DNA of 64,000 bases from NCBI GenBank assembly GCA_039810245.1, contig JBDHWQ010000016.1:1-64000 (forward strand), in the 5' to 3' direction. This document shows positions 57,754 through 64,000 of the stretch, one piece after another. Positions within the stretch are counted from its first letter, which is position 1. Every line of letters starts with the position of its first letter. The stretch is from CALDSL01 sp039810245 (GTDB lineage Bacteria; Chloroflexota; Anaerolineae; Anaerolineales; Anaerolineaceae). Position numbers and translations under genes: made by a program. The notes beneath the pieces are model-generated. The model was not told the DNA's origin. It did no database searches and saw only the letters and a program-made list of their open reading frames with translations.

Positions 57754-58659
57754 ATGATCCTTAAAAACGTTTTTCCGCGTTTGATCGTCCTGTGCATCCT
57801 GGCGGGCATGCTGGCGGGCTGCCGCGGTGGCACGGCTGTGCCGGCCGTCACCGATACACCCGCGCCACCGCCAACAGCCGCGGCTACGGCCACACCGGAA
57901 ACGCCAACGCCCACGCCCGCGCCGCTGGCTGCCAGAGTGAACGGTGAAGGCGTCCTGCTTTCCGATTTCGAAGCCGAGCTGGCGCGCTACCAGGCCGCTA
58001 ACCCCGGTGGCGACGCAGCCGCGCAGCGCCAGGCGGTGCTGGATGACCTGATCGCGCAGCATCTTCTGGCGCAGGCGGCGGCCGAGGGCGGTTTCCAGAT
58101 GGACGACGCCGCGCTGCAGGCGCGCGTGGATGCGCTGGCAAAGCAGGCCGGCGGCGTGCCGGCGCTGCAAGATTGGATGAAACGCAACGGTTACAGTGAA
58201 CAAGATTTTCGCCAGGCGCTGCGCCTGGCCGCAGCCGCGGCCTGGCAGCGCGATCGCATCATCGCGGATGTGCCCGAAAAGGCCGAGCAGGTGCATGCGC
58301 GGCAGATCCTGGTGCTGGATGAAGGCGTGGCCGGGCGGCTGCTGGAGCAGATTCGCGGCGGCGCGGATTTCTCGCTGCTGGCAGCGCAGTACGACCCGGT
58401 GACGGGCGGCGAGCTGGGCTGGTTCCCACGCGGTTACCTGACCCAGCTGGAAGTGGAAGAAGCGGCATTCGCGCTGCAGGGCGGGGAAGTCAGCCCGGTG
58501 GTAAAGAGCGCGGTCGGGTACCACATCATCCAGGTGGTAGAGCGCGAGACGGAACGACAGCTTTCCGCTGATGCGCGCAAGGTTTTGCAGGAGAATAGGC
58601 TGCGCGATTGGGTGCAGCAGCAGCGAGAGGCTGGCACGGTAGAGATATTGCTCCCTTAA
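57754..58659 (+). CDS. Parvulin-type peptidyl-prolyl isomerase lipoprotein
   Basis: The 301-residue protein has a lipoprotein signal (lipobox LAGC), a Thr-Pro-rich linker (about 32-57), a SurA-N-like helical domain (about 60-180) and a parvulin domain (about 185-280; HARQILVLDEG, LGWFPRGYL, AVGYHIIQVVE). It resembles PrsA/SurA foldases that help secreted proteins fold outside the membrane. It is followed after 46 nt by another membrane-anchored protein gene on the same strand. Confidence 0.87.
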   Translation: MILKNVFPRLIVLCILAGMLAGCRGGTAVPAVTDTPAPPPTAAATATPETPTPTPAPLAARVNGEGVLLSDFEAELARYQAANPGGDAAAQRQAVLDDLIAQHLLAQAAAEGGFQMDDAALQARVDALAKQAGGVPALQDWMKRNGYSEQDFRQALRLAAAAAWQRDRIIADVPEKAEQVHARQILVLDEGVAGRLLEQIRGGADFSLLAAQYDPVTGGELGWFPRGYLTQLEVEEAAFALQGGEVSPVVKSAVGYHIIQVVERETERQLSADARKVLQENRLRDWVQQQREAGTVEILLP

Positions 58660-58705
58660 GACATTAACGGCACCAACATTACCCTTTCATCGCGGAGTGT
58701 GCAGT

Positions 58706-59455
58706 ATGTTGCAGACATTGAACCACGAAGTGAGCGCGCCAGAACACAGCGGCCGGCAAAAAGACCTGCTGTGGAATGTGCTGACCATCTTTGTTCTGTT
58801 GGGCGCGCTACTGGCGTGCGTTTTTCAGTTGGTGATCTTCACCAACCCGCACACGGCGCTCAACCCGCTGCCCCCACCCGATGTACCCCTGGCGCTGGTG
58901 CTGCCCAGCAGCACGCCCACGCCCAAGGTGCTGCCTCCCACCTGGACGCCCACGCCGCCTGAAACGGCCACGCCCACCATCACCCCGCCGGTGGCGGTGT
59001 TGGGTGGCGAGGCGGTGGAAGTGACCCCTGGGCCGGCCGAGATCACGCCCGAGGCCACGGAAAAATCCAATTCGCTGTACGCGTTCAACGTGGTGGGCGA
59101 AGTCAAGGCGGTGGATGGCACCATCTTCCGGCCGGAACATGCGTGCAAGTGGTTGGGCGTAGCCGGCCAGGCCTTTGACCTGCAAAACCGCCCCGCGACC
59201 GGGATTACGGTGCAGGTGGGCGGCTCGCTGGGCCGCAGCTATATCGACCTGATCAGCCTGACCGGTACGGCGGTGTGGTACGGGCCTTCCGGGTTCGAGG
59301 TGTTCCTGTCTGACGTGCCGACCAGCACCGAAAACAGCCTGTGGGTGCGGTTGATGGACCAATCGGGGCTGCCGTTGAGCGGCAAGATTTACTTCAACAC
59401 CAGCGATGACTGCGCCAAGAACCTGGTGGTGATCAACTTCCGCCAGGTGCGCTAA
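58706..59455 (+). CDS. Membrane-anchored protein with Thr-Pro linker, unknown function
   Basis: The 249-residue protein has one membrane helix at about residues 25-46 (VLTIFVLLGALLACVFQLVIF), a long Pro-Thr linker (about 55-120) and a C-terminal domain of about 120 residues (HACKWLGVAGQAFDLQNRPA; GGSLGRSYIDLISLTG) that looks like an extracellular beta-sandwich. GGAG lies eight bases before the ATG at 58706; GTG 58697 is less likely. I do not recognise the C-terminal family with certainty. A strong terminator follows. Confidence 0.7.
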   Translation: MLQTLNHEVSAPEHSGRQKDLLWNVLTIFVLLGALLACVFQLVIFTNPHTALNPLPPPDVPLALVLPSSTPTPKVLPPTWTPTPPETATPTITPPVAVLGGEAVEVTPGPAEITPEATEKSNSLYAFNVVGEVKAVDGTIFRPEHACKWLGVAGQAFDLQNRPATGITVQVGGSLGRSYIDLISLTGTAVWYGPSGFEVFLSDVPTSTENSLWVRLMDQSGLPLSGKIYFNTSDDCAKNLVVINFRQVR

Positions 59456-59468
59456 AGTGGAGATGCGG

Positions 59469-59500
59469 AACGAGCGGGGCTACGGCCCCGCTCGTTTTTT
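59469..59500 (+). terminator. Intrinsic terminator
   Basis: AACGAGCGGGGC (59469-59480) pairs with GCCCCGCTCGTT (59485-59496) with a 4-nt loop and is followed by further T. It ends the plus-strand gene at 58706-59455. Confidence 0.9.
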
Positions 59501-59502
59501 GT

Positions 59503-59799
59503 TTAAGCCTGCACCCAATCTTCGAGGAAGGACTGGCGCAGCACCGGCTCAAACTCGATGAACTGGTGCGTGGCCACGCCCTGCAGGAAATAGGGGTCCT
59601 GCATAAAAAAGTCCTGGATCGCATCCAGCGTTTCGGCGCGCGCAATGATAATGCCGCCGGTGCGCGGGTTCTGCGGGCCGGAGCATAACAGCATGCCCTG
59701 GTCGTAGCCGCCGCGCAGGAAGGCGCGGTGCTCGGGCAGCACGGCGCTGATGGCCTCCATTTCGGCCTGGTAGGAGATGATGACGACGAAGTGCTTCAT
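59503..59799 (-). CDS. YCII-related protein
   Basis: The 98-residue protein has the YCII fold pattern: FVVIISYQAEME at the start, EHRAFLRGGYDQGMLLCSGPQNPRTGG in the middle and QDFFMQDPYFLQGVATHQFIEFEPV near the end. The conserved His and Asp of the family (EHRAFL; MQDPYF) are present. AGGAG lies before the ATG. Its function is unknown; some relatives act as small dehydrochlorinase-like enzymes or dimeric binding modules. Confidence 0.85.
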   Translation of the reverse strand: MKHFVVIISYQAEMEAISAVLPEHRAFLRGGYDQGMLLCSGPQNPRTGGIIIARAETLDAIQDFFMQDPYFLQGVATHQFIEFEPVLRQSFLEDWVQA

Positions 59800-59869
59800 A
59801 GATGGCTCCTGTATGAGAAATACCTTGAACCGCGAAGACGCGAAGAAAAGAAAGAAATCCCCCGGTACC

Positions 59870-59901
59870 CCTGGTTCCCACGCGGGAGCGCGGGAACCAG
59901 G
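59870..59901. repeat. Inverted repeat in a short intergenic region
   Basis: CCTGGTTCCC (59870-59879) and GGGAACCAGG (59892-59901) pair over 10 bp, with a further CGCG pair inside. A CGCGAAGA-CGCGAAGA stretch (59831-59846) lies nearby. No T run follows, so it is not a clear terminator. Confidence 0.7.
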
Positions 59902-59967
59902 AAATCTTGAAACGCGTAGAAAGGTGAAAAACAGAAGTAGACAGACCGAGGAAGGTAAGGTTCGAGA

Positions 59968-61179
59968 TTACCGGGTGGGGCGGGGATGGAGCGGGATGAT
60001 TTCGTCGCCGGCCAGGGCTGCGCTTAGGGGTTTGGCCGGCAGGGCCATGATCTGGCCGTTGGCAAAGTAGCCGAAGTCGTACTCGGTGCGCTCGCCGGCG
60101 GCTTTGCCGGGTACGGGCATCAGGCGCGCGGTGAGGGGTTTCCCTAGGCGCACCGCCAGCGCGGCCACGTCGAGCAGCAGCGCGGAGAGCTGCGCCGGGG
60201 TGGCATCGCCGGGCAGCGGCACAGTGTCGAGGCCAGCGCCGCACACGGTGCTGTACAGCAGAAGGTCTTTGACTTCCAGGTGCGCGCCGGTGGCGGCGGC
60301 CATGACCGAATCTTCGAGCACGGGCAGCATCAGGCCGTTAAAGCCCGCGCGCGGCCAGCGGCCCTGATCCAGCGTATCGGCCAGGATGGCCCCGGCGGCC
60401 AGCGCGCCCATCAGCCCCACGCCCTGCACGCCCAGCGCCTGCATCGCGCCGGCCAGCGAGCAGCAGTCCTCGGGGAAGGGCGCAAGCGAGAAGTCGAAGC
60501 CTTTGAAGGCCGCCCCGGAGCGTGCGGCGATATCCGCGGCGATGGCCTCAAGCTGCGCGGCGGCGGCTTCCAGCGCGGCCAGCAGGTCGGCTCGGGCCTG
60601 GGCCACCGAGCTTGCGCCCTGGAAAGCGCTCACCGCGGCGTCGGCGCACTCGACGGCCAGGGCGAATGTCAGACCAGAATCGCCGTGGTAGGCGGCGGGG
60701 AAGAAGGGCGTGTAGGGCGGCACGTTGGCCAGCGCGGCAAAGCGCAGGTTGGCAAAGCCATCCGGGGTAATGGTGGCGCAGCGCGCGATGATCGCTCCGC
60801 AGTCGCGCACCGCGGGCAGGGAAACCCCCGCGCCGGCCTCGGCCATCACCGCGGTGGCGAAGGTGTTGCGCGTGGCGGCAATGATATCGGGGATCAGGGC
60901 AAAGTCATCCAGGTGCTGGAAGTGCGCCGGTCCAAGCGACAGGTAGGAAAAGCCGGCTGCTGCGCACTGCTGTTCGACGCGCTGCACGGCGCGCAGAGCT
61001 TCCTCGGGGCGGGCGGTATCCAGCCAGGTAGGAAAGGGCAGGGTGGCCAGGCGCGTGGTCTGCACTTCCCACCCGGCGGCGGTGAAGGCAGCGCTGAGCT
61101 CGGCGCCCAGGCGGCTGAGCTGTTCAAGCTGCTGCGGCTGGCGCGGGTCGGTGAAGCAGGTGATGGATCGAATTTTCAT
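59968..61179 (-). CDS. DUF711 family protein (UPF0210)
   Basis: The 403-residue protein belongs to the DUF711/UPF0210 family (MKIRSITCFTD at the start; GFANLRFAALANVPPYTPFFPAAYH and VCGAGLDTVPLPGDAT later). The reaction is unknown, and the family resembles glycyl-radical-type barrels only distantly. It overlaps the SpoU gene by four bases (ATGA), so macrodomain, SpoU and DUF711 form one operon. Confidence 0.87.
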   Translation of the reverse strand: MKIRSITCFTDPRQPQQLEQLSRLGAELSAAFTAAGWEVQTTRLATLPFPTWLDTARPEEALRAVQRVEQQCAAAGFSYLSLGPAHFQHLDDFALIPDIIAATRNTFATAVMAEAGAGVSLPAVRDCGAIIARCATITPDGFANLRFAALANVPPYTPFFPAAYHGDSGLTFALAVECADAAVSAFQGASSVAQARADLLAALEAAAAQLEAIAADIAARSGAAFKGFDFSLAPFPEDCCSLAGAMQALGVQGVGLMGALAAGAILADTLDQGRWPRAGFNGLMLPVLEDSVMAAATGAHLEVKDLLLYSTVCGAGLDTVPLPGDATPAQLSALLLDVAALAVRLGKPLTARLMPVPGKAAGERTEYDFGYFANGQIMALPAKPLSAALAGDEIIPLHPRPTR

Positions 61180-61973
61180 GGCTGGCGCGAGCTCCTCTGG
61201 CGCACGACTTCAAATAACAGGATGCTGGCGGCGATGGCGGCGTTGAGCGACTCGCTGCGCCCCGGCATGGGGATGGTGATCAGACCGTCTGCGGCGGCGC
61301 GCGCGGCGGGTGTCACGCCTTCAGCTTCCGCGCCTACCACCAGCGCCACCGGGCGGCGCAGGTCGGTTTCCCAGCAGGAGACGCCTTCCTCGGCCTCCGC
61401 CAGCAGGATGGTTAATGCCGGCACGCCCGGCCGGTCTTTACACCAGGCGCGGATCTGCTCCCAATCGCCTTCCAGCACCGGCAGGCGAAAGTGCGCGCCC
61501 ATGCCGGCGCGAAGCACCTTGGGCGCAAAGGCATCGGTTGTGCCGGGCGCCAGCAGCGCCGCGCCCGCGCCGGCCGCGGCGGCGGTGCGCAGCAGCGTGC
61601 CCAGGTTGCCGGGATCGCGCACGCTGTCGGCGATCAGGGCAAAATCGAGCCGTTCCGGCAGCGGCAGCAGTTTGCGCCGCACCACGGCCAGGATGCCTTG
61701 CGGGGCCTCGGTGCCGGAGACGGACTGCATCAGGTGCGGCGGAACTTCTTCGACTTCAGCTCCCGCGGCGCGGTAACCGTCCAGCAGGCCCAACCCGCGC
61801 GGGGAGAGCGCGCTGGTATACAGCACCAGCTCGGCCGGCCAGCCGGCGCGCTGCGCCTCTTCGGCCAGGCGCACGCCCTCGACTACAAAAGCGCCGGCGG
61901 AATCGCGTTCCTGGCGGCGGCCAAGCAGCGCGCGCACGCGCTGGATTTTGGGGTTTTGCGCGGATGTGATCAT
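61176..61973 (-). CDS. TrmH/SpoU-family RNA 2'-O-methyltransferase
   Basis: The 265-residue protein has an N-terminal substrate-binding domain (SAQNPKIQRVRALLGRRQER) and a SPOUT domain with the three SpoU motifs: DSVRDPGNLGTLLRTA, LVVGAEAEGV and IPMPGRSESLNAAIAASI. It would methylate a ribose in rRNA or tRNA with S-adenosylmethionine. It overlaps both neighbours by four bases. Confidence 0.93.
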   Translation of the reverse strand: MITSAQNPKIQRVRALLGRRQERDSAGAFVVEGVRLAEEAQRAGWPAELVLYTSALSPRGLGLLDGYRAAGAEVEEVPPHLMQSVSGTEAPQGILAVVRRKLLPLPERLDFALIADSVRDPGNLGTLLRTAAAAGAGAALLAPGTTDAFAPKVLRAGMGAHFRLPVLEGDWEQIRAWCKDRPGVPALTILLAEAEEGVSCWETDLRRPVALVVGAEAEGVTPAARAAADGLITIPMPGRSESLNAAIAASILLFEVVRQRSSRQP

Positions 61974-62545
61974 GAGGCAGAGCCAGCGTCCAGGGTTTGC
62001 AGCGCGCGCACGAAGACTTCACGCGCTGCGTCATCGTACAGCGTAAAGCGCACTAGCTCCAGCGTTCCGGGGTCGGGGCGGGCAAAATAGTCGCGCACGG
62101 CGGCCAGCATCAGCGGGGCGGCGCGCTCTTTGGGAAAGCCAAAGATCCCGGTAGAAATAGCCGGGAAGGCAATCGAGCGCAGGCCGAGGAGCGCGGCTGT
62201 TTCCAGGCTGCCGGTGACGGCTTCTGCCAGTTTGGAGTCTTCGTCCCCGCTGCCCCACACCGGGCCTACGGCGTGGATCACGTAACGCGCGGGCAGGCTG
62301 CCGGCGGACGTATAAGCCGGGCGGCGGTGTCCCACCGGGCCGTGCCGGCGCACCCATTCGTCGCTCTCGCGCTGGATAACAGCGCCGCCGCGCCGGGCGA
62401 TGGCCGCGGCAATCCCGCCGCCGTGGGCCAGGTGCGCATTGGCGGCGTTGACGATGGCATCCAGCGGCTCGGCGGTCAGATCACCCTGGGCAATCTCCAG
62501 CCGCTGCCCGCCGGGGAAGGTATGCTGCGCGTAAACGGTGGACAT
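61970..62545 (-). CDS. Macrodomain ADP-ribose-binding protein
   Basis: The 191-residue protein is a macrodomain hydrolase. IVNAANAHLAHGGGIAAAIAR contains the Asn-Ala-Ala-Asn and glycine motifs, and FPAISTGIFGFPKERAA the distal loop. It should remove ADP-ribose or hydrolyse O-acetyl-ADP-ribose. The ATG at 62545 lies six bases after TACAAT with no Shine-Dalgarno (leaderless candidate); the longer frame begins inside the rplT terminator. Confidence 0.92.
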   Translation of the reverse strand: MSTVYAQHTFPGGQRLEIAQGDLTAEPLDAIVNAANAHLAHGGGIAAAIARRGGAVIQRESDEWVRRHGPVGHRRPAYTSAGSLPARYVIHAVGPVWGSGDEDSKLAEAVTGSLETAALLGLRSIAFPAISTGIFGFPKERAAPLMLAAVRDYFARPDPGTLELVRFTLYDDAAREVFVRALQTLDAGSAS

Positions 62546-62551
62546 AGGGTA

Positions 62552-62557
62552 ATTGTA
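62552..62557 (-). promoter_or_regulatory. -10 box of the macrodomain gene (leaderless candidate)
   Basis: TACAAT on the minus strand ends 6 nt before the ATG at 62545. It directly follows the T run of the rplT terminator. Confidence 0.5.
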
Positions 62558-62560
62558 AAG

Positions 62561-62592
62561 CAAAAACGGGATGGGGGTTAAGCCCATCCCGT
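62561..62592 (-). terminator. Terminator of the infC-rpmI-rplT operon
   Basis: On the minus strand ACGGGATGGG and CCCATCCCGT form a 10-bp stem followed by TTTTTG. It lies 25 nt after the rplT stop. Confidence 0.88.
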
Positions 62593-62617
62593 CGAGAAGG
62601 TTCGCTGCCTGGGGAAA

Positions 62618-62968
62618 TCAGGCGGCTTTGGCGGCTTCGACCACCGCAGTAAAAGCCTGCGGGTCGCGCACTGCCAGGTCGGCCAGCATCTTGCGGTTGA
62701 GCGTGATGTTGGCGACTTTGAGGCCGTGCACAAATTGCGAGTAGCTCATGCCATTCAGGCGGGCACCGGCGTTGATGCGCACAATCCACAGCTTGCGCAG
62801 ATCGCGCTTGCGGTTGCGGCGGTCAACGTAGGCGTACCACAGGCTCTTGAGCATCGCTTCATTCGCGCGGCGGAACAGGCGGTGCCGGCTACCAAAGTAG
62901 CCCTGATTCATCTTCAAAACTTTCTTGTGGCGGAGATGACCCTTCGGTCCTCCCTTTACACGTGCCAT
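62618..62968 (-). CDS. rplT: 50S ribosomal protein L20
   Basis: The 116-residue protein is L20, which binds 23S rRNA early in assembly. MARVKGGPKGHLRHKKVLK, YFGSRHRLFRRANEAMLKSLWYAYVDRR (in parts) and the RINAGARLNGMSYSQFVHGL region are typical. It is the last gene of the infC-rpmI-rplT operon, 105 nt after rpmI. Confidence 0.98.
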   Translation of the reverse strand: MARVKGGPKGHLRHKKVLKMNQGYFGSRHRLFRRANEAMLKSLWYAYVDRRNRKRDLRKLWIVRINAGARLNGMSYSQFVHGLKVANITLNRKMLADLAVRDPQAFTAVVEAAKAA

Positions 62969-63073
62969 GATTGAACTCCTTTGCGTACCCCTGGGCGCCG
63001 GTAAAGCGTGTTACCAGTTGCTTGCACCCAACGGCCGCTCCAAAAATGAATGAATACGATTGCTCAGCCGGGA

Positions 63074-63304
63074 TCAGTCCTTGAGGGACGGGGCCAGGCG
63101 GCGGACGCGCTGGATGATCTTCTCGCCCTGGACGGTGACCATCTCAGTGAACAACGCCTTGGTGCGCTTGGAGGTGCGGCGGCGCAGATGGCTCTTGCCG
63201 CCCTTGGTGCGTACCAGGACGCCCGACCCGGTCAGGCGGAACCGTTTGGAGGTTGCCTTATGGGTCTTCAGCTTGACTTTTCCATCTTTCGGTTTGCGTG
63301 GCAC
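63074..63304 (-). CDS. rpmI: 50S ribosomal protein L35
   Basis: The 76-residue protein is L35 (KLKTHKATSKRFRLTGSGVL; KSHLRRRTSKRTKAL). The start is a GTG at 63304 with GAGGAG eight bases upstream. It has an N-terminal extension (PRKPKDGKV) compared with the usual MPKMKTHK. Confidence 0.96.
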   Translation of the reverse strand: MPRKPKDGKVKLKTHKATSKRFRLTGSGVLVRTKGGKSHLRRRTSKRTKALFTEMVTVQGEKIIQRVRRLAPSLKD

Positions 63305-63383
63305 AGCGAAAACTCCTCTCAACAAAATTCATCGGCCAATCTGCGCGGCCGAGGATTGACGATTATACCAGCAGAAGCGGCCT

Positions 63384-63935
63384 TTAAACCTGCGACTTTT
63401 CCGGGCCTTCGGCCTTTTTCTTGGCCTTGGCCGGGCTGAGCAGCATGCCCATGGTGCGGCCTTCCAACGCGGGGGCCTGTTCGATCACGGCCACGTCGGC
63501 AAGCATCTGGGCAATCTCGCGCAGGTCTTCCAGCGCCAGTTCGGGGTAGGTGATTTCGCGGCCGCGGAAGCGGATGGTGACGCGCACCTTCATGCCTTCG
63601 CCCAGCCAGCGGCGGGCGTCATCGACCTTGAAACCGCGGTGATGCTCGTTGGTTTTTGGCCGCAGCCGGATCTCTTTGACTTCGATTTTGGTCTGGGCCT
63701 TGCGGGCCTCGCGTTCCTTCTTCGTGCGTTCGTAGAGGAACTTGCCAAAATCCATGATACGGCAGACGGGCGGGGCGGCGCCGGCGGCGACTTCGACCAG
63801 GTCGAGCTCGGCCTCACGCGCCATGCGCATAGCCGCATCAATCGGGACGACCCCAACATTTTCACCTTTGGCATCGATCAGGCGCACTTCCGCCACCCGG
63901 ATCATTTCATTTACCCGAAAACTGTTAGCGCTGAT
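63384..63935 (-). CDS. infC: Translation initiation factor IF-3 with a non-canonical AUC start
   Basis: The 183-residue protein is IF-3: N-domain FRVNEMIRVAEVRLIDAKGE and VVPIDAAMRMAREAELDLVEVA, linker, and C-domain KEIRLRPKTNEHHRG. The conserved FRVNE lies before the first ATG at 63905. Upstream in frame there is no ATG, GTG or TTG until a TAA at 63948-63950. The only codon at a proper distance from AAGGAG (63944-63949) is ATC at 63933-63935, with 8 nt spacing. In Escherichia coli infC uses AUU and IF-3 represses its own synthesis by rejecting such codons, so the same feedback is likely here. rpmI and rplT follow. Confidence 0.9.
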   Translation of the reverse strand: MSANSFRVNEMIRVAEVRLIDAKGENVGVVPIDAAMRMAREAELDLVEVAAGAAPPVCRIMDFGKFLYERTKKEREARKAQTKIEVKEIRLRPKTNEHHRGFKVDDARRWLGEGMKVRVTIRFRGREITYPELALEDLREIAQMLADVAVIEQAPALEGRTMGMLLSPAKAKKKAEGPEKSQV

Positions 63936-64000
63936 AAGGCTTTCTCCTTAACTGATGAAAGAATGCCCGCAGGATACGCGGACATACGGCGCTGCCAATG

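Overview
The window is high-GC chromosomal DNA of a free-living bacterium, most likely Chloroflexota of the Anaerolineae type. This is inferred from the mixture of gene families: large TPR/ATPase regulators, Thr-Pro-rich membrane-anchored proteins with many TPRs, an ECF vitamin/nucleoside-type transporter, a BMP-family nucleoside ABC transporter, FixABCX beside a methylcrotonyl-CoA carboxylase, and a GroEL without the usual Gly-Met tail. No phage, integrase, transposase or CRISPR array is visible. Coding density is high, and the many long ORFs opposite real genes are high-GC shadows.

Region 1 (11-9549, minus strand) is one long catabolic operon. In transcription order it holds a two-subunit CoA-transferase, an acyl-CoA dehydrogenase of the CaiA/isovaleryl-CoA type, FixA-FixB-FixC-FixX, a methylcrotonyl-CoA-carboxylase-type carboxyltransferase and a biotin carboxylase subunit. 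It reads as a branched-chain or short-chain acyl-CoA oxidation and carboxylation unit with its own electron-transfer system.

Region 2 (9803-24618, minus strand) is a signalling block: an S41 protease, a GAF-HD-GYP phosphodiesterase, a 79-residue exported peptide made of perfect WSGGWI repeats, a 2307-residue duplicated pseudo-cyclase/ATPase/TPR protein, a double-receiver diguanylate cyclase, a lone receiver protein, and a PAS-GAF histidine kinase with its LuxR-type regulator.

Region 3 (24728-33641) looks like a salvage island for an unidentified nucleoside-like compound: a BtrH-like protein, a nucleoside hydrolase, an M24-fold hydrolase, a PfkB kinase, a complete ECF transporter (S, T and two ATPases), a second PfkB-like protein with Asn at the catalytic Asp position, and a BtpA-family protein. 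The ECF operon has a strong promoter and a leader of about 180 nt with a hairpin and an orphan Shine-Dalgarno. A tRNA-Arg(UCG) follows.

Region 4 (33822-52257) holds a multi-PAS histidine kinase, a KimA-type potassium importer, three MFS transporters, TerC, a lipoprotein with an NBR1-type four-tryptophan domain, a VanZ-like protein, the BMP/ABC nucleoside importer and trmD.

Region 5 (52395-63935) holds two TPR membrane proteins, groESL with a CIRCE operator, a parvulin-type lipoprotein, small membrane proteins, a YCII-like protein, a DUF711 protein, a SpoU methyltransferase, a macrodomain protein and the infC-rpmI-rplT operon. infC appears to start at an AUC codon. Several genes scattered through regions 4 and 5 have a -10 box 6-7 nt before the start codon and no Shine-Dalgarno, which suggests leaderless mRNAs.
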